Assembly (NCBI GenBank): GCA_020091685.1
Contig: CM034604.1
Coordinates: 6,933,820 to 6,997,819 of the forward strand
Direction of reading: 5' to 3'
Origin: Lutjanus erythropterus
Taxonomy: Eukaryota; Chordata; Actinopteri; Lutjaniformes; Lutjanidae
Length of the DNA stretch: 64,000 nt
The notes under the pieces are model-generated. The model saw nothing but the letters and a program-made list of their open reading frames with translations. It did no database searches and had not been told where the DNA came from. Shown here piece after piece: positions 44,806 to 56,150 of this stretch (position 1 is the first letter of the stretch; every line of letters starts with the position of its first letter). A program made the position numbers and the translations under genes.

Positions 44806-46280
44806 GTTGGTCACAGTCAACTATAAACCTGATTTGTTACCTCAAAATTAAATGGTTTACGCTATAATTTTTTCAATGCCACATTTTGGGGTTTCTAAAA
44901 TTCCCCTGGAATAGGAGCCTAACAAACCATTGATCCAGTATCATCAAAGCAAAGTAAAAACACAGATCCATATAATCTATATAAATACACAAGTTGGCCA
45001 TTATGGCAAATTTGCATCAATGGAGTTATTGCCATTATCCTCCCATAGTAATCATGATTTGTCTTATAATCTTATGTAGAGTATGAACATGTAAAACAAA
45101 TGCTCATGCAGCGCACTCGAGGTAAACGCCCCCCTTCATATGAGGTTTTTCTTGAAGCCTTTGAAATGGACAAGACTCTGATCAGCAGGGGAGACCTGGG
45201 CTTTATTTTCTACCCAGTAATCACCTCCCACTGGTGTCATTACAGGAGGCACAGAGAAACGGCACCTCGCTATTTTCTATCTCTGTTTACCGGCTCTGCT
45301 TCTCACTCCGATTGGCCCGACTGTCTATCTATCTATCTATCTATCTATCCTCTGCGCCCTCATTCTCCTTCACCATCTTGTTCTCTCCACATCAGTACAC
45401 ACAGGTTCTGTTTGCTTCTGTCCATCATTTTCTTTCACCCACCTTCTGCCTGCTCTCCTCCATCCTCCCTCCTTGCTTTACATTCTTCCTTCCCTTCCAG
45501 TTAAACACTCTTATCTGCTTCCCAAAAACGCTGACAGACATGTTTCCTAAATGGCTTTTCCCTGTGAAAAATCCCACTGGCCGGCCAATTGCTCTGAGTA
45601 ACTAAAAGGTCAGAAATCCCTTGCCGGTAGCTTGATGACATATTTTTGATAACACATCCAGCACAGAAGCAGCTCCCTGTAAAATCCAAGGGAGTACATG
45701 ACACCAGAGCATGTAGTGAAATTCCATGTAGCCTAAGTGGAGATAAAGATTGTTTATCCATCTAACAAAATGTCTCACTCAGTCTTCTGTGGAGCCTCAG
45801 GGACCCCTGTGAAGGACTAACTGGGGTCTCTGTCCACCTGCCAGGCTTCATGTGTCTCACTATGTAAACTTGCTTGGATTACAACACTGTTTTCTAAAAG
45901 CACTACCTCCTCTAACAACAGTATCAAAAATAATGCACAAGGCCACACGGTACATGTTTAACTTTTGCAAAGATGGAAGGATTTCATTACACAGATATTA
46001 TGTAATGTGACATCAGTATTGTTTTTCCATGGCTCTATTTATGTGGGTCAAGGTTTACATAACAACTGTGTATGGTAATTATTATGAAAGGACATTTGTA
46101 AGTAATTCATGAGCCACAAAATAAACCCATATGAACATTTTTATTAGAATGGTAGGCAACAGGGATGGCGATGTCTGCTAATTAGCAAATGTTAACATGC
46201 AAAGCTAACACTGTGAAACAGTAAACTGCTCAATGTCAGCATGTTAACATCATGTTATGTGCGTGCCAGCATCCTGACAC
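44806..46280. other. No gene recognised; repeat-poor block around 45100-45300
   Basis: Mostly non-coding AT-rich sequence. The block 45100-45320 is less AT-rich and repeat-free. The open frames running over the CTAT microsatellite are not gene-like. A GCTAACATGC-type fish repeat fragment lies at about 46160-46260. Confidence 0.4.
45324..45349. repeat. (CTAT)n microsatellite
   Basis: About six perfect tetranucleotide units. Confidence 0.95.
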
Positions 46281-46283
46281 ATA

Positions 46284-47290
46284 CACTGTATGGCCAAACC
46301 TGATCATCACAGCTATTAGTGAAAGGAATCACATTCCCAATTGATAGAGTTTATTGATACTGATGCCATAATTTATTCTGCTTATCTGTTCAAGTCTTTA
46401 GCACTTCGGATAATAAAATGCTAAGCCTGCCAGTGTAGTGCTAATATTGTTGTAACATAGGACATTTATTTTTGTAACAGATGCACTGCTCAGTTGGGAA
46501 GCAGTGGCACTTTTGTGCAGACTGTCAAGTAAATGGCATTTCTGGAATTTAAGCCCATGCTGCATCGAAAGATGTTTCAACATATTGCTGGGGTTTCCAC
46601 TCTTACTTACAAAGGTCATTTTACAGACATTACAACTAACACTGTTGCCATCTTTCTTAGTGAATTGAAGCAGCGCTTTGGACACTTTCTTTCTCTGCCA
46701 TGACTCCTTCTTGTTGCAGGTAGCACAGGCACACAAGTTAGTCATAATAACTTTCAGGAAAAACATGCCGGTACTGATAAAATGAAGGATGGGTTGCACA
46801 ATTTGGAACAGGTTCTCAACCAGTCTGGAAGATTTTGAATGTGTCTGAAAATTTGTGCTTATTCAGCCAGATTTCATACAAGATGTCAGTGTTCTTCCCA
46901 GAGGTGGCACTGTGTAGTCCAGTTGAATTCCTCCACACCAAACTCATCTAACCATGCCTTTATATGTCCTGCTTTGCTGTCGCAGCATGACTCTGCTCCT
47001 GTGCACAAAGGGCCTTCAAGAAGTACTTAATACTACTACCACAAAGTTGGAAGGGCCTAACTGGATAAAATGTGTTCTTAACCTACAGCATAAAGAGGAC
47101 CTGTGCTTCTGCGTTTGTTGGCTGCACTCTGAGAGTTTGAAAGGTCTACGGTTTTGTGGCTGAGCTGTTGTTGCTCCTAGGTGCTTTTACTTCAACATAA
47201 TAATACATACAGTTATCAAGTAAGGTCAAGCAGGGCAGAAATTTTACAAGGTGGCATGTTATCACAGTTTTACAGTGTGCCATCTGGAAT
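46284..47290 (-). pseudogene. Tc1-like transposase relic, interrupted
   Basis: The left edge (CACTGTATGGCCAAACCTGA, TA at 46282-46283) is the terminus of a Tc1-like element common in fish. The body reappears at about 46800 and reads on the minus strand. Reverse translation near 46905-46960 gives IKAWLDEFGVEEFNWT, which corresponds to the (S)IQKWFxExGVEExxWP segment before the DDE domain's third acidic residue. Further right, TTGTGGCTGAGCTGTTGTTG and CTCCTAGGTGCTTTTACTTC correspond to the N-terminal HTH region. The central DDE part between about 47000 and 47120 is largely deleted. Frames are broken throughout. The 46370-46800 interval is foreign (see the BED-finger fragment). Confidence 0.8.
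46398..46799 (-). pseudogene. BED-type zinc-finger fragment of a hAT transposase
   Basis: A minus-strand frame of 133 codons contains, at residues 46-94, FTKKDGNSVSCNVCKMTFVS followed by GNPSNMLKHLSMQHG and CHLLDSL. Cys56, Cys59, His76 and His81 fit the BED finger spacing (C-x2-C, then H-x4-H). BED fingers are DNA-binding domains at the N-terminus of many hAT transposases and of genes derived from them. The aromatic residue usually just before the FTKKD segment (xVW-xF) is changed to ALLQF. The downstream hAT RNase-H/dimerisation region is absent, and the frame degrades after residue 105. The fragment sits inside the Tc1 relic, so it most likely arrived by insertion. The start used (46799) is only the first ATG in the open frame and has no independent support. 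Confidence 0.75.
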
Positions 47291-47299
47291 AGCCTACTT

Positions 47300-48640
47300 T
47301 GCTTGCTGCCACCATGACTCGACCGCAGATGAAAGGGAAGGAAATGGATGAAGGCATTGAAATTGAACCAATCTTTCCTAAGCATAAGCAAAATGCTCTT
47401 GCAGCCTGAACCTAACCACATGGGGATGTGAAGCACATGTCAAAGTCCTGCATTTTGACCCTCCACCTCTCACCCTCCAACCACCTTGACCACATCCCTA
47501 CAACAAAATCCAGGCAGAAATTTTAACTTGAACGTATTTTCTAATAGACAGGGTTGAACTGTGCGGTCAAGAGTCACAACTATTTATTGGTCTATGGTTG
47601 CAAGGTCAACTTAAGGAGGAAATTTGTTTGTCCTCCTGTGGAATCAAGGCCTCTGTCAGATGACCCACCAATGACCCTAGAGAAATGTAGACAAGCATTC
47701 AGGCTGGGAGATCTAATGGATGCATTGCATAGACCATTCTTCCATGTTAGATTGAGAGGTCTTTGTGTAGAACTAGTACTTTTGTTGATGCTTGCAATTC
47801 GGTAAAAGGTTCAAGCAACAACAGCGACCTTCCAAAGTTGTTTTGCTCCTGTTTTTTCCTCGTGACTCCTCCTCTGTGGATAACCTCCAGATAGAGTTAA
47901 TTACTTGAGTGTTGCTCCAGAAAAAAATAGTCAAAGATAAGGGCTGGAAAGTGCTGACACAGGCTGATATGGTTAATAGTTAGCTTTGAGACCAAAATCC
48001 TCCCCGCCTCATTATCATTCCTCTCCAGTTTTCCCTCAAAAGCCCTGGTTTTATGAGAGCATTACCTAAATTAAATATTAGTTCGTAGCAGATGAAGAGG
48101 CAGCAGAGATGAGATGTGTGTGTGTGAGACCGGGGAGCAGCTGGGGCCGAAGTGATGCTGAGTTCAATTGTTGAGTTAGTAACTCTGGGACATTTGAGGC
48201 GATACAGTTCAGAATCTGTCCTACACTGGTAATAATTATCACTCGACACTCGTCATCCATCTCAGTGACTGGAACAAACTTGTGTTGGTATTTCTCATTA
48301 ACAAGATTTATCTGATGTCCTGACTAAGAATATCTAACTGCATCTAATAACTCAAATGTAATTCAATCCGTGTCAAATCATTTTCAGGATGTTGTGATGC
48401 ATCTGTGGCAATGTGGTGAAATAATCAGGTTTGGACAACTGAAAAACACATGAATCATCCACTATTCTCATTACTGAAGGCCGCCTCACTGAATGGGCCC
48501 GACTCTGCTCTCCGCTGAACAGTCGGAGTGTCCCAGCCTGCTGGGAAGAGCTGTGATCCCGCCTCGCACAGTCCTCATTCTGGCAACAGTGAAGCTTTTA
48601 GTATGGCTTGTGTCTTTTCTTGAAGAAATACAGAATGCAT
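47300..48640. other. No gene recognised
   Basis: Non-coding sequence. The 84-codon frame at 47554-47805 has no recognisable motif. There are no tandem repeats. Confidence 0.45.
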
Positions 48641-48654
48641 AAACAGATTCACTT

Positions 48655-48780
48655 AAATACCACAGAGTAAGAACTGGGGTACAAACTGGACAGGTTGCTT
48701 GTTTATCACACAGAGACAAACAACCATTCCCACCTATAGACAATATAGCATTGCCAGTTACCTGCATGTCTTTGCATTTT
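48655..48780 (+). repeat. Short copy of the GTCGCCAG-site host repeat
   Basis: GGGGTACAAACTGGACAGGT, ACACAGAGACAAACAACCAT and TACCTGCATGTCTTTGCAT follow the order of the repeat at 38190-39240, without the hAT insertion and truncated at both ends. Confidence 0.75.
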
Positions 48781-51700
48781 CACGACACAAATAACGCTTT
48801 GCATTGACTTTGCATGTGACCACACTAAGGCTGTTGTGATAGAATTCTTTTTTGTTTGTTTGTTATTGCAAATTACTTTATTTATGATAAATTAAGTACA
48901 TTGGTACAGAGAGGAACCACAAGCACATGACAAATTAATATATAATTATGCTAAACAATCAGTTGAAAAAAGGCACATTATATGATAATTAATTTAACAA
49001 TATTATACTTGCATCCTATTACCTAAGTAAAGTTTAGAATACAGAACTTCTACTTATTGTTTATTCACAGTGGGGTTGGTATTAGCACTTTTGCTTAAGC
49101 AAAGGACTGAAATACCTTCCACCTCAGGTGCAGTTAGGATATGGGTGTGCTAACCAGTGTGTTACCAGCCTAACCTGTGTGTGACAATAAGTTCACAATT
49201 AGGCTATTTCTTTTATTTTGGCAAATAAAACAACTTGGTTAAGTTTTTAAAAAACATGTGCACAGGATAGCAGTCAGTGTACTGTTTATGTGTTTGTATC
49301 CTCCTCCAGTTTACCAAAGTGCAGGAGTTTAGATGACCCATATGTCCTAGTTTGAAGTCCAAAACTTTGCTGCTGTCAGCCTTTTAAAAGAAGCAGACTC
49401 TCATTCTTAAGCTCACTATCCACCTCCCTCTCTCTCCCTCTCATTAGCAGCTCTCCCTGGTGCCTGCAGAAGCTCATTATTGGTGCTCAGAGTATTGATT
49501 ATGGAATTGGTTCAGCAGCACATTCCCAGCGCAGATCCCATGGCCTGCATTGTTTGGCTTGGTCCTCCGTGTTCCAGCCACCTGGCAGGCGGACAGGAGC
49601 TGTGGCCAAAATTATGGACACAAGTCATTTGAACGCCAGACAGAGTGGGCGAAAAGTCAGAGTGAAAAAGCTTCTGGCTGGGCTCCCGACTTCTTTCTCC
49701 TCATTACTGAGTTTGTAGACAGCTTACAGTGTTTTATGCATATGGATTTGACAAATGCTCTGGTAACTCCACTTCTATAGTATCTGGTGCATCTTTCCAA
49801 ACTTTATCTAAGGTTTGGTTTGAGTACAAATAAAATTTAAAGTCTACTCTATCTTACAAGTAAGAATGTCACTATCACTGCTTGTTGACAGGCTTCTTGT
49901 GCTCTGTTTACACCTTGTGCATCACATATCAAAAGAAGCCAAATGTAGATACGTCTAAGACGCATTCAAGACATATCTTGAAATCTGTTGGCTTAAACCT
50001 TTTGAGGTTGTTTGAAACATCATAAATGCATCCATCACTACTAAAAAAATCTTGGCTATCAAAACAAAGCAGAAAACAAACAGTGGTCTTGCAAGTCTGA
50101 TGTTTTGTTGATCCATTTTTCTACCCCGATCTACGCCATAAAGCAGGCGCAGCGTTGTGGTTGGGCCTAACGGGCCTGGGCCCACCCACTTGTACAACTG
50201 GCCTACCTTAAATGACTAAATATTTTCTTTCTCTTATAACTTTTAAATTTTTAATTATTAAAATCAGCATTTTAACACACCCATACGACAAAAAGAAGTT
50301 TCTATTTAAAAAAAAAAAAAAAAGACAACATTTATCCAGCTATTAACATGTGAGATCTGGACCGTTATTCGTCACCCCAGACATGTTGCACGCTGCATGC
50401 ACCTTACGCTATAGCGGTTGTTCAGCAGAAAATGATGACCGGTGTACTGAGGAAAGCTCATCATTGTCTTGTTTCATACCTGCAAATGCATTTCTCATTG
50501 AAACTAGAACTTCTAGAAAGTGCAGACAATACAGGAGGTAGAGCTGAATATTCCTGCCTGGCTTGATCGTCTTCAGATCACCTGCAGAGACAGATGAGTT
50601 TATGACTGAACAGCACAGTGCACCGCTCTCTCTCCTGTTAAAAGTCATTGTAGCTCACCCAGTATTCTGACCACTCTGTTTCTCCCTGCAATCAGTTTAA
50701 AGAATAATCCAGCCAGATCAAACAAAAATGCATTAAAAGGACTTACAATGTAAGTTTTCTTAATGAACTGATGCATTGATCAACTCGATCCATAGCGAAA
50801 ATATAGATAACGAGATGTTCTGTGCCACTTAAAATAAATACAAACTGCCGCAGTGAAATAATAAGGTATTTCGGCACTGAAATGTTTTGTTATAAAGATT
50901 TTAAAAGTGTCATAATCAACTGGAAGTGCTAGTCGCCATCCACAGCATGACATCAGTCATTTTTTTAAGTGAGACCGCCAGTTGGAAACAGTGTTAACTT
51001 TTAACTTTTTTGTAATTGAAAGGCCCACCCAAAATTGAAATCCTGGCACCATGCCTGCCATACAGACTTCATAATTATTACTATGACCACTAGAAGGCTT
51101 TGTGACTTGAATGTCGTGTTGGAGTAAGGTCTGAAATGACTGATGCGGATGTATATTCTTAGAAAGGACAGTATTACATCTACCCTCTAGACCGGTGTGG
51201 GTCAAATGCTGATTTGCATGGACAAAACCAGACAGATTTACAAGTAAAAGAGTGCATTCATTGTGTGTGATCATGTTTTTGATGTACTGTGAACTGAACA
51301 TATTCATTTGGCTCATTGGATTTAAAATTTTTTAAAAAAGTTAACTCTAAACATTGTCAATTTTTTTTTTAAAATAATTCCAATTTATAACTTCACTTCT
51401 GAATCATGTATAATTAAACAAAATTGAGAGGAAAGTGGGGAAAAATACAGATTAAAGCCATAACATAAGGTTTGGAATATAATTCAAAAATAGTGCCTAC
51501 TTTGTGACGTCTGAAAGATTATGGAGTGACGAACTTAGCCAGGCCTCCATGTTGGAGATGACAGCGCTTGAGACCTAGAAAAGTTCATGTAAAAGCAATT
51601 AGCCTGTATTTGTCACCTCTAGCATTAACACTCAAAAAAATTTCATATAATGAATTCTTGAACGTACCTTTGAATCCATAAAAAGGCACTTTTATGGAGC

Positions 51701-52476
51701 AGCTGTCTCTGTGGCCGAGGAAAGAACACACTGTTATGTTCTACTTCTTCAGGGTTTATGGCGACTTGCAACCAGATGGAGCGTTATCACAATTTATATT
51801 TTTTCCATCGGTCCAGTATCCTTGTGAAAGGTGACGATGTCTTTCCCGTGCTTCTTGTGAAGACCGATTTTAAGTCCATGTTCAGATTCCCTTTTTTTTG
51901 TTGGGCAAATAAAAAAAATAAATAAATAAAAACATAGTCAGTTGTCTCTGGTTGATGGTAGACATCACAGTTCCCAGGTTGATGTTTCCAAATGAGCTGC
52001 AGAGAAGTATTCAGTCTGTTACTACCAAACATTATCCTGCTAATTGTTACTTCCTGTTCTTCCAACACACTTGTGGAGCCAGCACTGAATATATATAGTG
52101 ACCAGGTCAAACCAAATAACACATAAGGGGAAAACAACATGGACGCCAACTACAACTAATACAAGGCAAAAACTAGCTAAAGCCTGAACCTCCCTCTGAC
52201 TTGGCAGCACATGGTTGAGTCTGATGAGCTGGCTTTAGGATTTAAGAGGCCCCACCCCTCAGAAGCACCTTTTGCACAACCAGGAAGTGAACCGCCCCCA
52301 ACAACCACAGTAAATCAGAGCAAGTAACACATGGTTAATACTCCATTAAATACTCCATTTCACACAATGTAAACAATGTGAGAATGAAAGCAATTCAATA
52401 AGATTTGCATCAAACAATTTGCATTATGTGAATTGTTTGGGTGTGTTTGACTGCAGATGAAATGAACCTGTAAGTG
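48781..52476. other. No gene recognised; poly-A at 50310-50324
   Basis: About 3.7 kb of non-coding sequence. The interval 49380-49700 is repeat-poor and less AT-rich. CGGGCCTGGGCCCACCCACT near 50177 and AAGGCCCACCCAAAATTG near 51020 may be edges of an unrecognised repeat. The open frames lack motifs. Confidence 0.4.
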
Positions 52477-52563
52477 TGTGGCTGTTAGCATGTGTGGCTG
52501 TCAGCATGTATGGCTGTTAGCATGTGTGGCTGTTAGCATGTGTGGTTGTTAGCATGTGTGGCT
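52477..52563. repeat. 16-bp minisatellite, 5.4 copies
   Basis: Five units of TGTGGCTGTTAGCATG with single-base variants, followed by a 7-base partial unit. Confidence 0.95.
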
Positions 52564-52669
52564 AAAACATTAGCACTCTTTTTAAAGACACCACTCGTAC
52601 AGAGTAGCAAAATATTCTCTGCATCTCCAACCATGTACAGAAATGTACCAAACAAGTGTTATAATGTTT

Positions 52670-52780
52670 AAAGGGATGTTCCATGTTTTCCGCTCTAATC
52701 TGTTCTACTATTTATCCATTTGGTGTGAGTTGCAGAGTTTTCTTTTGTTTAGTTTTCTCTCCAATGCAATGGAAATAAAT
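52670..52780 (+). repeat. Relic of the GTGCTATTTATC-type repeat
   Basis: CTACTATTTATCCATTTGG, TGTGAGTTGCAGAGTTTTC and CAATGCAATGGAAAT parallel 12332-12445. Confidence 0.45.
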
Positions 52781-53046
52781 GACACTCAAAAAAGTTTAAC
52801 AGTAATGTTTGTTTCTCCAGTTTCATGTAGGAACTAATTTCTTTCTGCAGCAGTATTTACAGGGGAAGGTTACTTTAAAAATGTTTACCAAAATAGTTAG
52901 TGTTTAACTATTATAATATATAGTCAGTAACATAATCCAAGTATCACAATATATAAGTAATGTAACTTAATTACTTTCTGTTACTTTTGGATTCCCTCAA
53001 TATAAAATATGGTGAAATTGTTTAGCCTTATATAGTGTTACTGTAG

Positions 53047-53283
53047 TTAGTTAGTGCAACTAATGGTTATCTTCATCATTGATTAATTATTTTCAGTTGA
53101 TCAATTAGTTGTTTGGTCCATGAAATGTCTGAAAATGGTGAAAAATGTTGACCAAAGCTCCAGATGAAGTCCTCAAATGTCTGGTTATGTACACACTTCA
53201 AAAAATGTTAAATGTACTGTCAGAAAATGGATGCAGATTAATTTAAGTTGATTAACAGTCGATTAATTGTTGCTGCTCCAAGT
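53047..53283 (+). mobile_element. TAGAGCTGCAAC-type repeat, copy 1
   Basis: Starts GTTAGTGCAACTAATGGTTA, includes GATTAATTATTTTCAGTTGA and ATGAAATGTCTGAAAATGG, and ends CGATTAATTGTTGCTGCTCC. Ends are degraded but complementary. The family is a common non-autonomous (hAT-like) repeat in fish. Confidence 0.75.
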
Positions 53284-53370
53284 GTTTTATGTTCATTGTT
53301 AGGTTTATTGATTGATTGTGCACAACAAAGGAAGGAACAGCTGGACAAACTAATAAACCTAACAAAAACT

Positions 53371-53656
53371 AGAGCTGCAACCATTAATCTTTTATTAATC
53401 AACTATTAAATTAGTCTGCATCTACTTAGATAATCACTTCATCATTTTGAATCTTTTTTTTAATGTCAGAACTCTGATTTCAGCTTTGTAAATGTGAATA
53501 TTTTCTGGTTTCTTTACTCTGACCGTAAACTGAATATTTTTGAGTTGTGGACAAAACAAGACATTTGGACTTTTTGACATTTTATGTCCAAATAACTAAT
53601 TGACTAATGGAGCAAATGGCCAACCGATTAACTGATAATGAAAATAATCATTAAAG
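53371..53656 (-). mobile_element. TAGAGCTGCAAC-type repeat, copy 2 (inverted relative to copy 1)
   Basis: The plus strand starts AGAGCTGCAACCATTAATCT, passes through TCTGATTTCAGCTTTGTAAA, GTGAATATTTTCTGGTTTCT, TTGTGGACAAAACAAGACAT and ends with AACTGATAATGAAAATAATC. It is better preserved than copy 1. Confidence 0.82.
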
Positions 53657-53814
53657 ACTTGGAGAACTCCTTACAGTTGGCTTCAATCTAAAGAGAAATA
53701 GAAATTATGAAGTGATTTTAATACAGTTACATCAGAAAATGACAAATGACCTTTTTGTTTTTGATTGATTTTTGATATGCTGAAGTTTTTTGAATTCTTA
53801 AGTATTTTTAAAAG

Positions 53815-53880
53815 CACTCTAGTACTTTAATTCAAGTAAAGTACTTAAGTACTGGGGTTGAGTATTTTGTCCACCACTGA
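53815..53880 (-). mobile_element. End of a CAGTGGTGGACAAAATACT-type repeat
   Basis: Read on the minus strand it starts CAGTGGTGGACAAAATACTC and continues with AGTACTTAAGTACTTTACTT. I recognise this as the end of a hAT-like fish repeat. The other end is missing. Confidence 0.6.
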
Positions 53881-54928
53881 TTAATATACAGTCTATGATC
53901 TCAGCCCATCTTCTACCACAGGTTAACCCCCTACACGCTTGTACTGTAGCTGTTTGTAAGTTGGAAGGTATACACTTGGAATTCACTGAGACATCTAACC
54001 CATGTTTCTGTGTAGTTTGAATGCACTTATTGTAGTTGCTTTTGATAAAAGAATCGATCAAATCAGTGTGTTGCAACTTCAAGAGAACCTCCACACAAAG
54101 CAGGAGGTGTCACTCCCCATTATGAGAAAAGGTTCGTATGGCAGATTAATTTAGTTTTTGAAAGGTTATCTACATAAAAGAGCGGATGAATGAATTTTCC
54201 AAAACTGTCTTCATGTTTTAGAACTCTAACTCGGTTTGAGAATATTATGAAGCTAATTGGCAGCTGACTCCCAGCACTTTGGCTTGCCTGGCTGAATGAA
54301 GCACCGTGAGTTCAGATGCTGGCTGTCAGGTTCAGTTTTCGTACTGCTTTGTCTCTCTGCAGTAACAGGGTGCTTTGGCTGCTGTAGGCACGCTTGTCAG
54401 ATGCGCAGCACATAGTCCCATTTTACAGCTTCTTTTTGTTCAGTTAATATTTAATGATTTTGTGTGGGAGGAGAATCGTTCCATTATTTATCCAGAAGCC
54501 AAACACAAAGACAGAAGTCTAGCCTGGTGTTCGGAGGGCATGGCCTCACTTTGTTCAGTTCATTTGTTTTCTAAATCATTTTTTATCACCGATTGAAATC
54601 ACACAGGGAGGATTTTAAAACGACTTACTGCCTTTTGCTGTACGTCTTTAAATATTCCAAAGCGAGATTTGACATTTAGGAAGAAATGGATTGTCAGTTA
54701 TTTGTTCCAGTTTTTTTGTTTGGTATGTTGGTTATTTGCAAGTCACCAGACACAATGTGATATTTTGCTGCCATATCAGAGTGACAGAGACAAGAATGTG
54801 TATCTCTGTAGGCATCTCTTTAGAGATCACAACTGAAGCAGTCAGCTTAGATTCATAAATGTTAACAGATTTCCTAAATGGAAACTGAGGCTAACAAGCA
54901 ATAGCCCAGCAGGTTGAGTCCACTATAA
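53881..54928. other. No gene recognised
   Basis: Non-coding sequence, with a repeat-poor portion at 54200-54600. I see no exon or element ends. Confidence 0.4.
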
Positions 54929-55312
54929 CAGTGTTCCCCAACCCTGGTCCTCAAGGCCCACTGTCCTGGGCCCCGTTTCCCAGAGCCTCCGTAGCACTAC
55001 GTGCGTCGTAAGTTGTATTTTAAGGTCTCCCTTAAGGTTACGGGCTGTTTCCCAGAGTTGGGACAACCTTAAGGGAGACCTTAAAATACAACTTAATACA
55101 CACATAGCGCTACGAAGGCTCTGGGAAACGGGGCCCTGCACGTTTTAGATGTTTCCCTGCTCCAACACACCTGATTCAAATGATCAGCTCATCATCAAGC
55201 CTCTGCAGACGCCTGACAACAACCGGATCATGTGAATCAGGTGTGTTGGAGCAGAGAAACATCTAAAACATGCAGGGCAGTGGGCCCAGAGGACCAGGGT
55301 TGGGGAACACTG
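54929..55312. mobile_element. hAT-type MITE (about 214 bp before insertion) with 8-bp TSD
   Basis: The left arm starts CAGTGTTCCCCAACCCTGGT. The right arm's reverse complement starts CAGTGTTCCCCAACCCTGGT as well, and both continue with GCTCCAACACACCTGATTCA-type sequence. The flanks CACTATAA (54921-54928) and CACTACAA (55313-55320) match at 7 of 8 positions, as expected for an aged hAT duplication. Removing the 170 bases of the inner element plus its duplicated CTG restores a left arm collinear with the right arm. Confidence 0.93.
54969..55135. mobile_element. 167-bp palindromic MITE nested in the hAT MITE, 3-bp TSD
   Basis: Both ends start GGCCCCGTTTCCCAGAGCC in inverted orientation. The inversion extends through AAGTTGTATTTTAAGGTC and TCCCTTAAGGTT to the centre, so nearly the whole element is one hairpin. 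CTG repeats at 54966-54968 and 55136-55138. A 3-bp duplication is typical of PIF/Harbinger elements, although the usual site is TWA, so this assignment is tentative. Confidence 0.92.
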
Positions 55313-55639
55313 CACTACAAATTTCTTGCCGTAGCTGAGACAGTTCTGGCCTAGAACTAGCCTTTTGATTAAAAATATATCATGAAACACCAGGATGTAG
55401 TTAATACAAATTTCAAAATAAATTTAATTTAATCTTTTGGCCTCACATATTCATGATCATCTAATTGCTTTTATGTGTGCACCAGTAAGTGTGCAAGTTA
55501 GTGTGTGTGTGATCACTGGACCTACAACTTGTCCAGAGCTAATCTTGAATACAACTGGACCACTCAGCCTCTTTATTTGCTGCATTGACTGCATGTTGAT
55601 GGATCTTATTTGACTTGTATGCCTTAATGTTATTAAGTT

Positions 55640-56150
55640 ATATGGCCATAAGCATTATGTTTTTAGGTCATCCCATTCTTGTGAATGCAATATCTCAAGA
55701 ACGCTTTCAGGGAATTTCTTCAAATTTGACACAAACATTCATTTGACTCAAAGATGAACCGATCAAATTTTGGTGTGGTAACCACATTTTTGGTCATAAC
55801 TCAAGAATTTATACACTATTTTTTTTTAAAATGCTTAAAAAAAGTGAAGGCAGCATGTTTCTCACTGGAAATTATTCACTACAACCATGCATGTATAATG
55901 AGAACTTCCATCTTGCAAAGAAAATTGATACCTTTTATTACATTCCCACAAAGTTATAGGTCAATACAGTGGTAAGTTCCATATTAAATTCCTTCAAAGT
56001 CTTCACTACATTTATTAAATGAGTCTGGACAGACATGGATGTAAACTTGAACTTGACTGGCTGGTGGACACAAACAACTGTGACTGCTGCATAATGTTCT
56101 CAACATGATGAAACTATTCACAAAGTTAGATTAACTTTGGATGGTGTAGT
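55640..56150 (+). repeat. Teleost dispersed repeat ('ATATCTCAAGAACGCTTTC')
   Basis: CATCCCATTCTTGTGAATGC, AATATCTCAAGAACGCTTTC, AATTTCTTCAAATTTGACAC, AAACATTCATTTGACTCAAA and TTTTTGGTCATAACTCAAGA are blocks of a repeat I recognise from many fish genomes. Class and true ends are not visible. Confidence 0.6.

Noticed and set aside
45100..45605. Frames of 123-134 codons with an SIYLSIYLS-like repeat
   Set aside because: They run through the CTAT microsatellite and pyrimidine-rich sequence. No conserved domain is visible.
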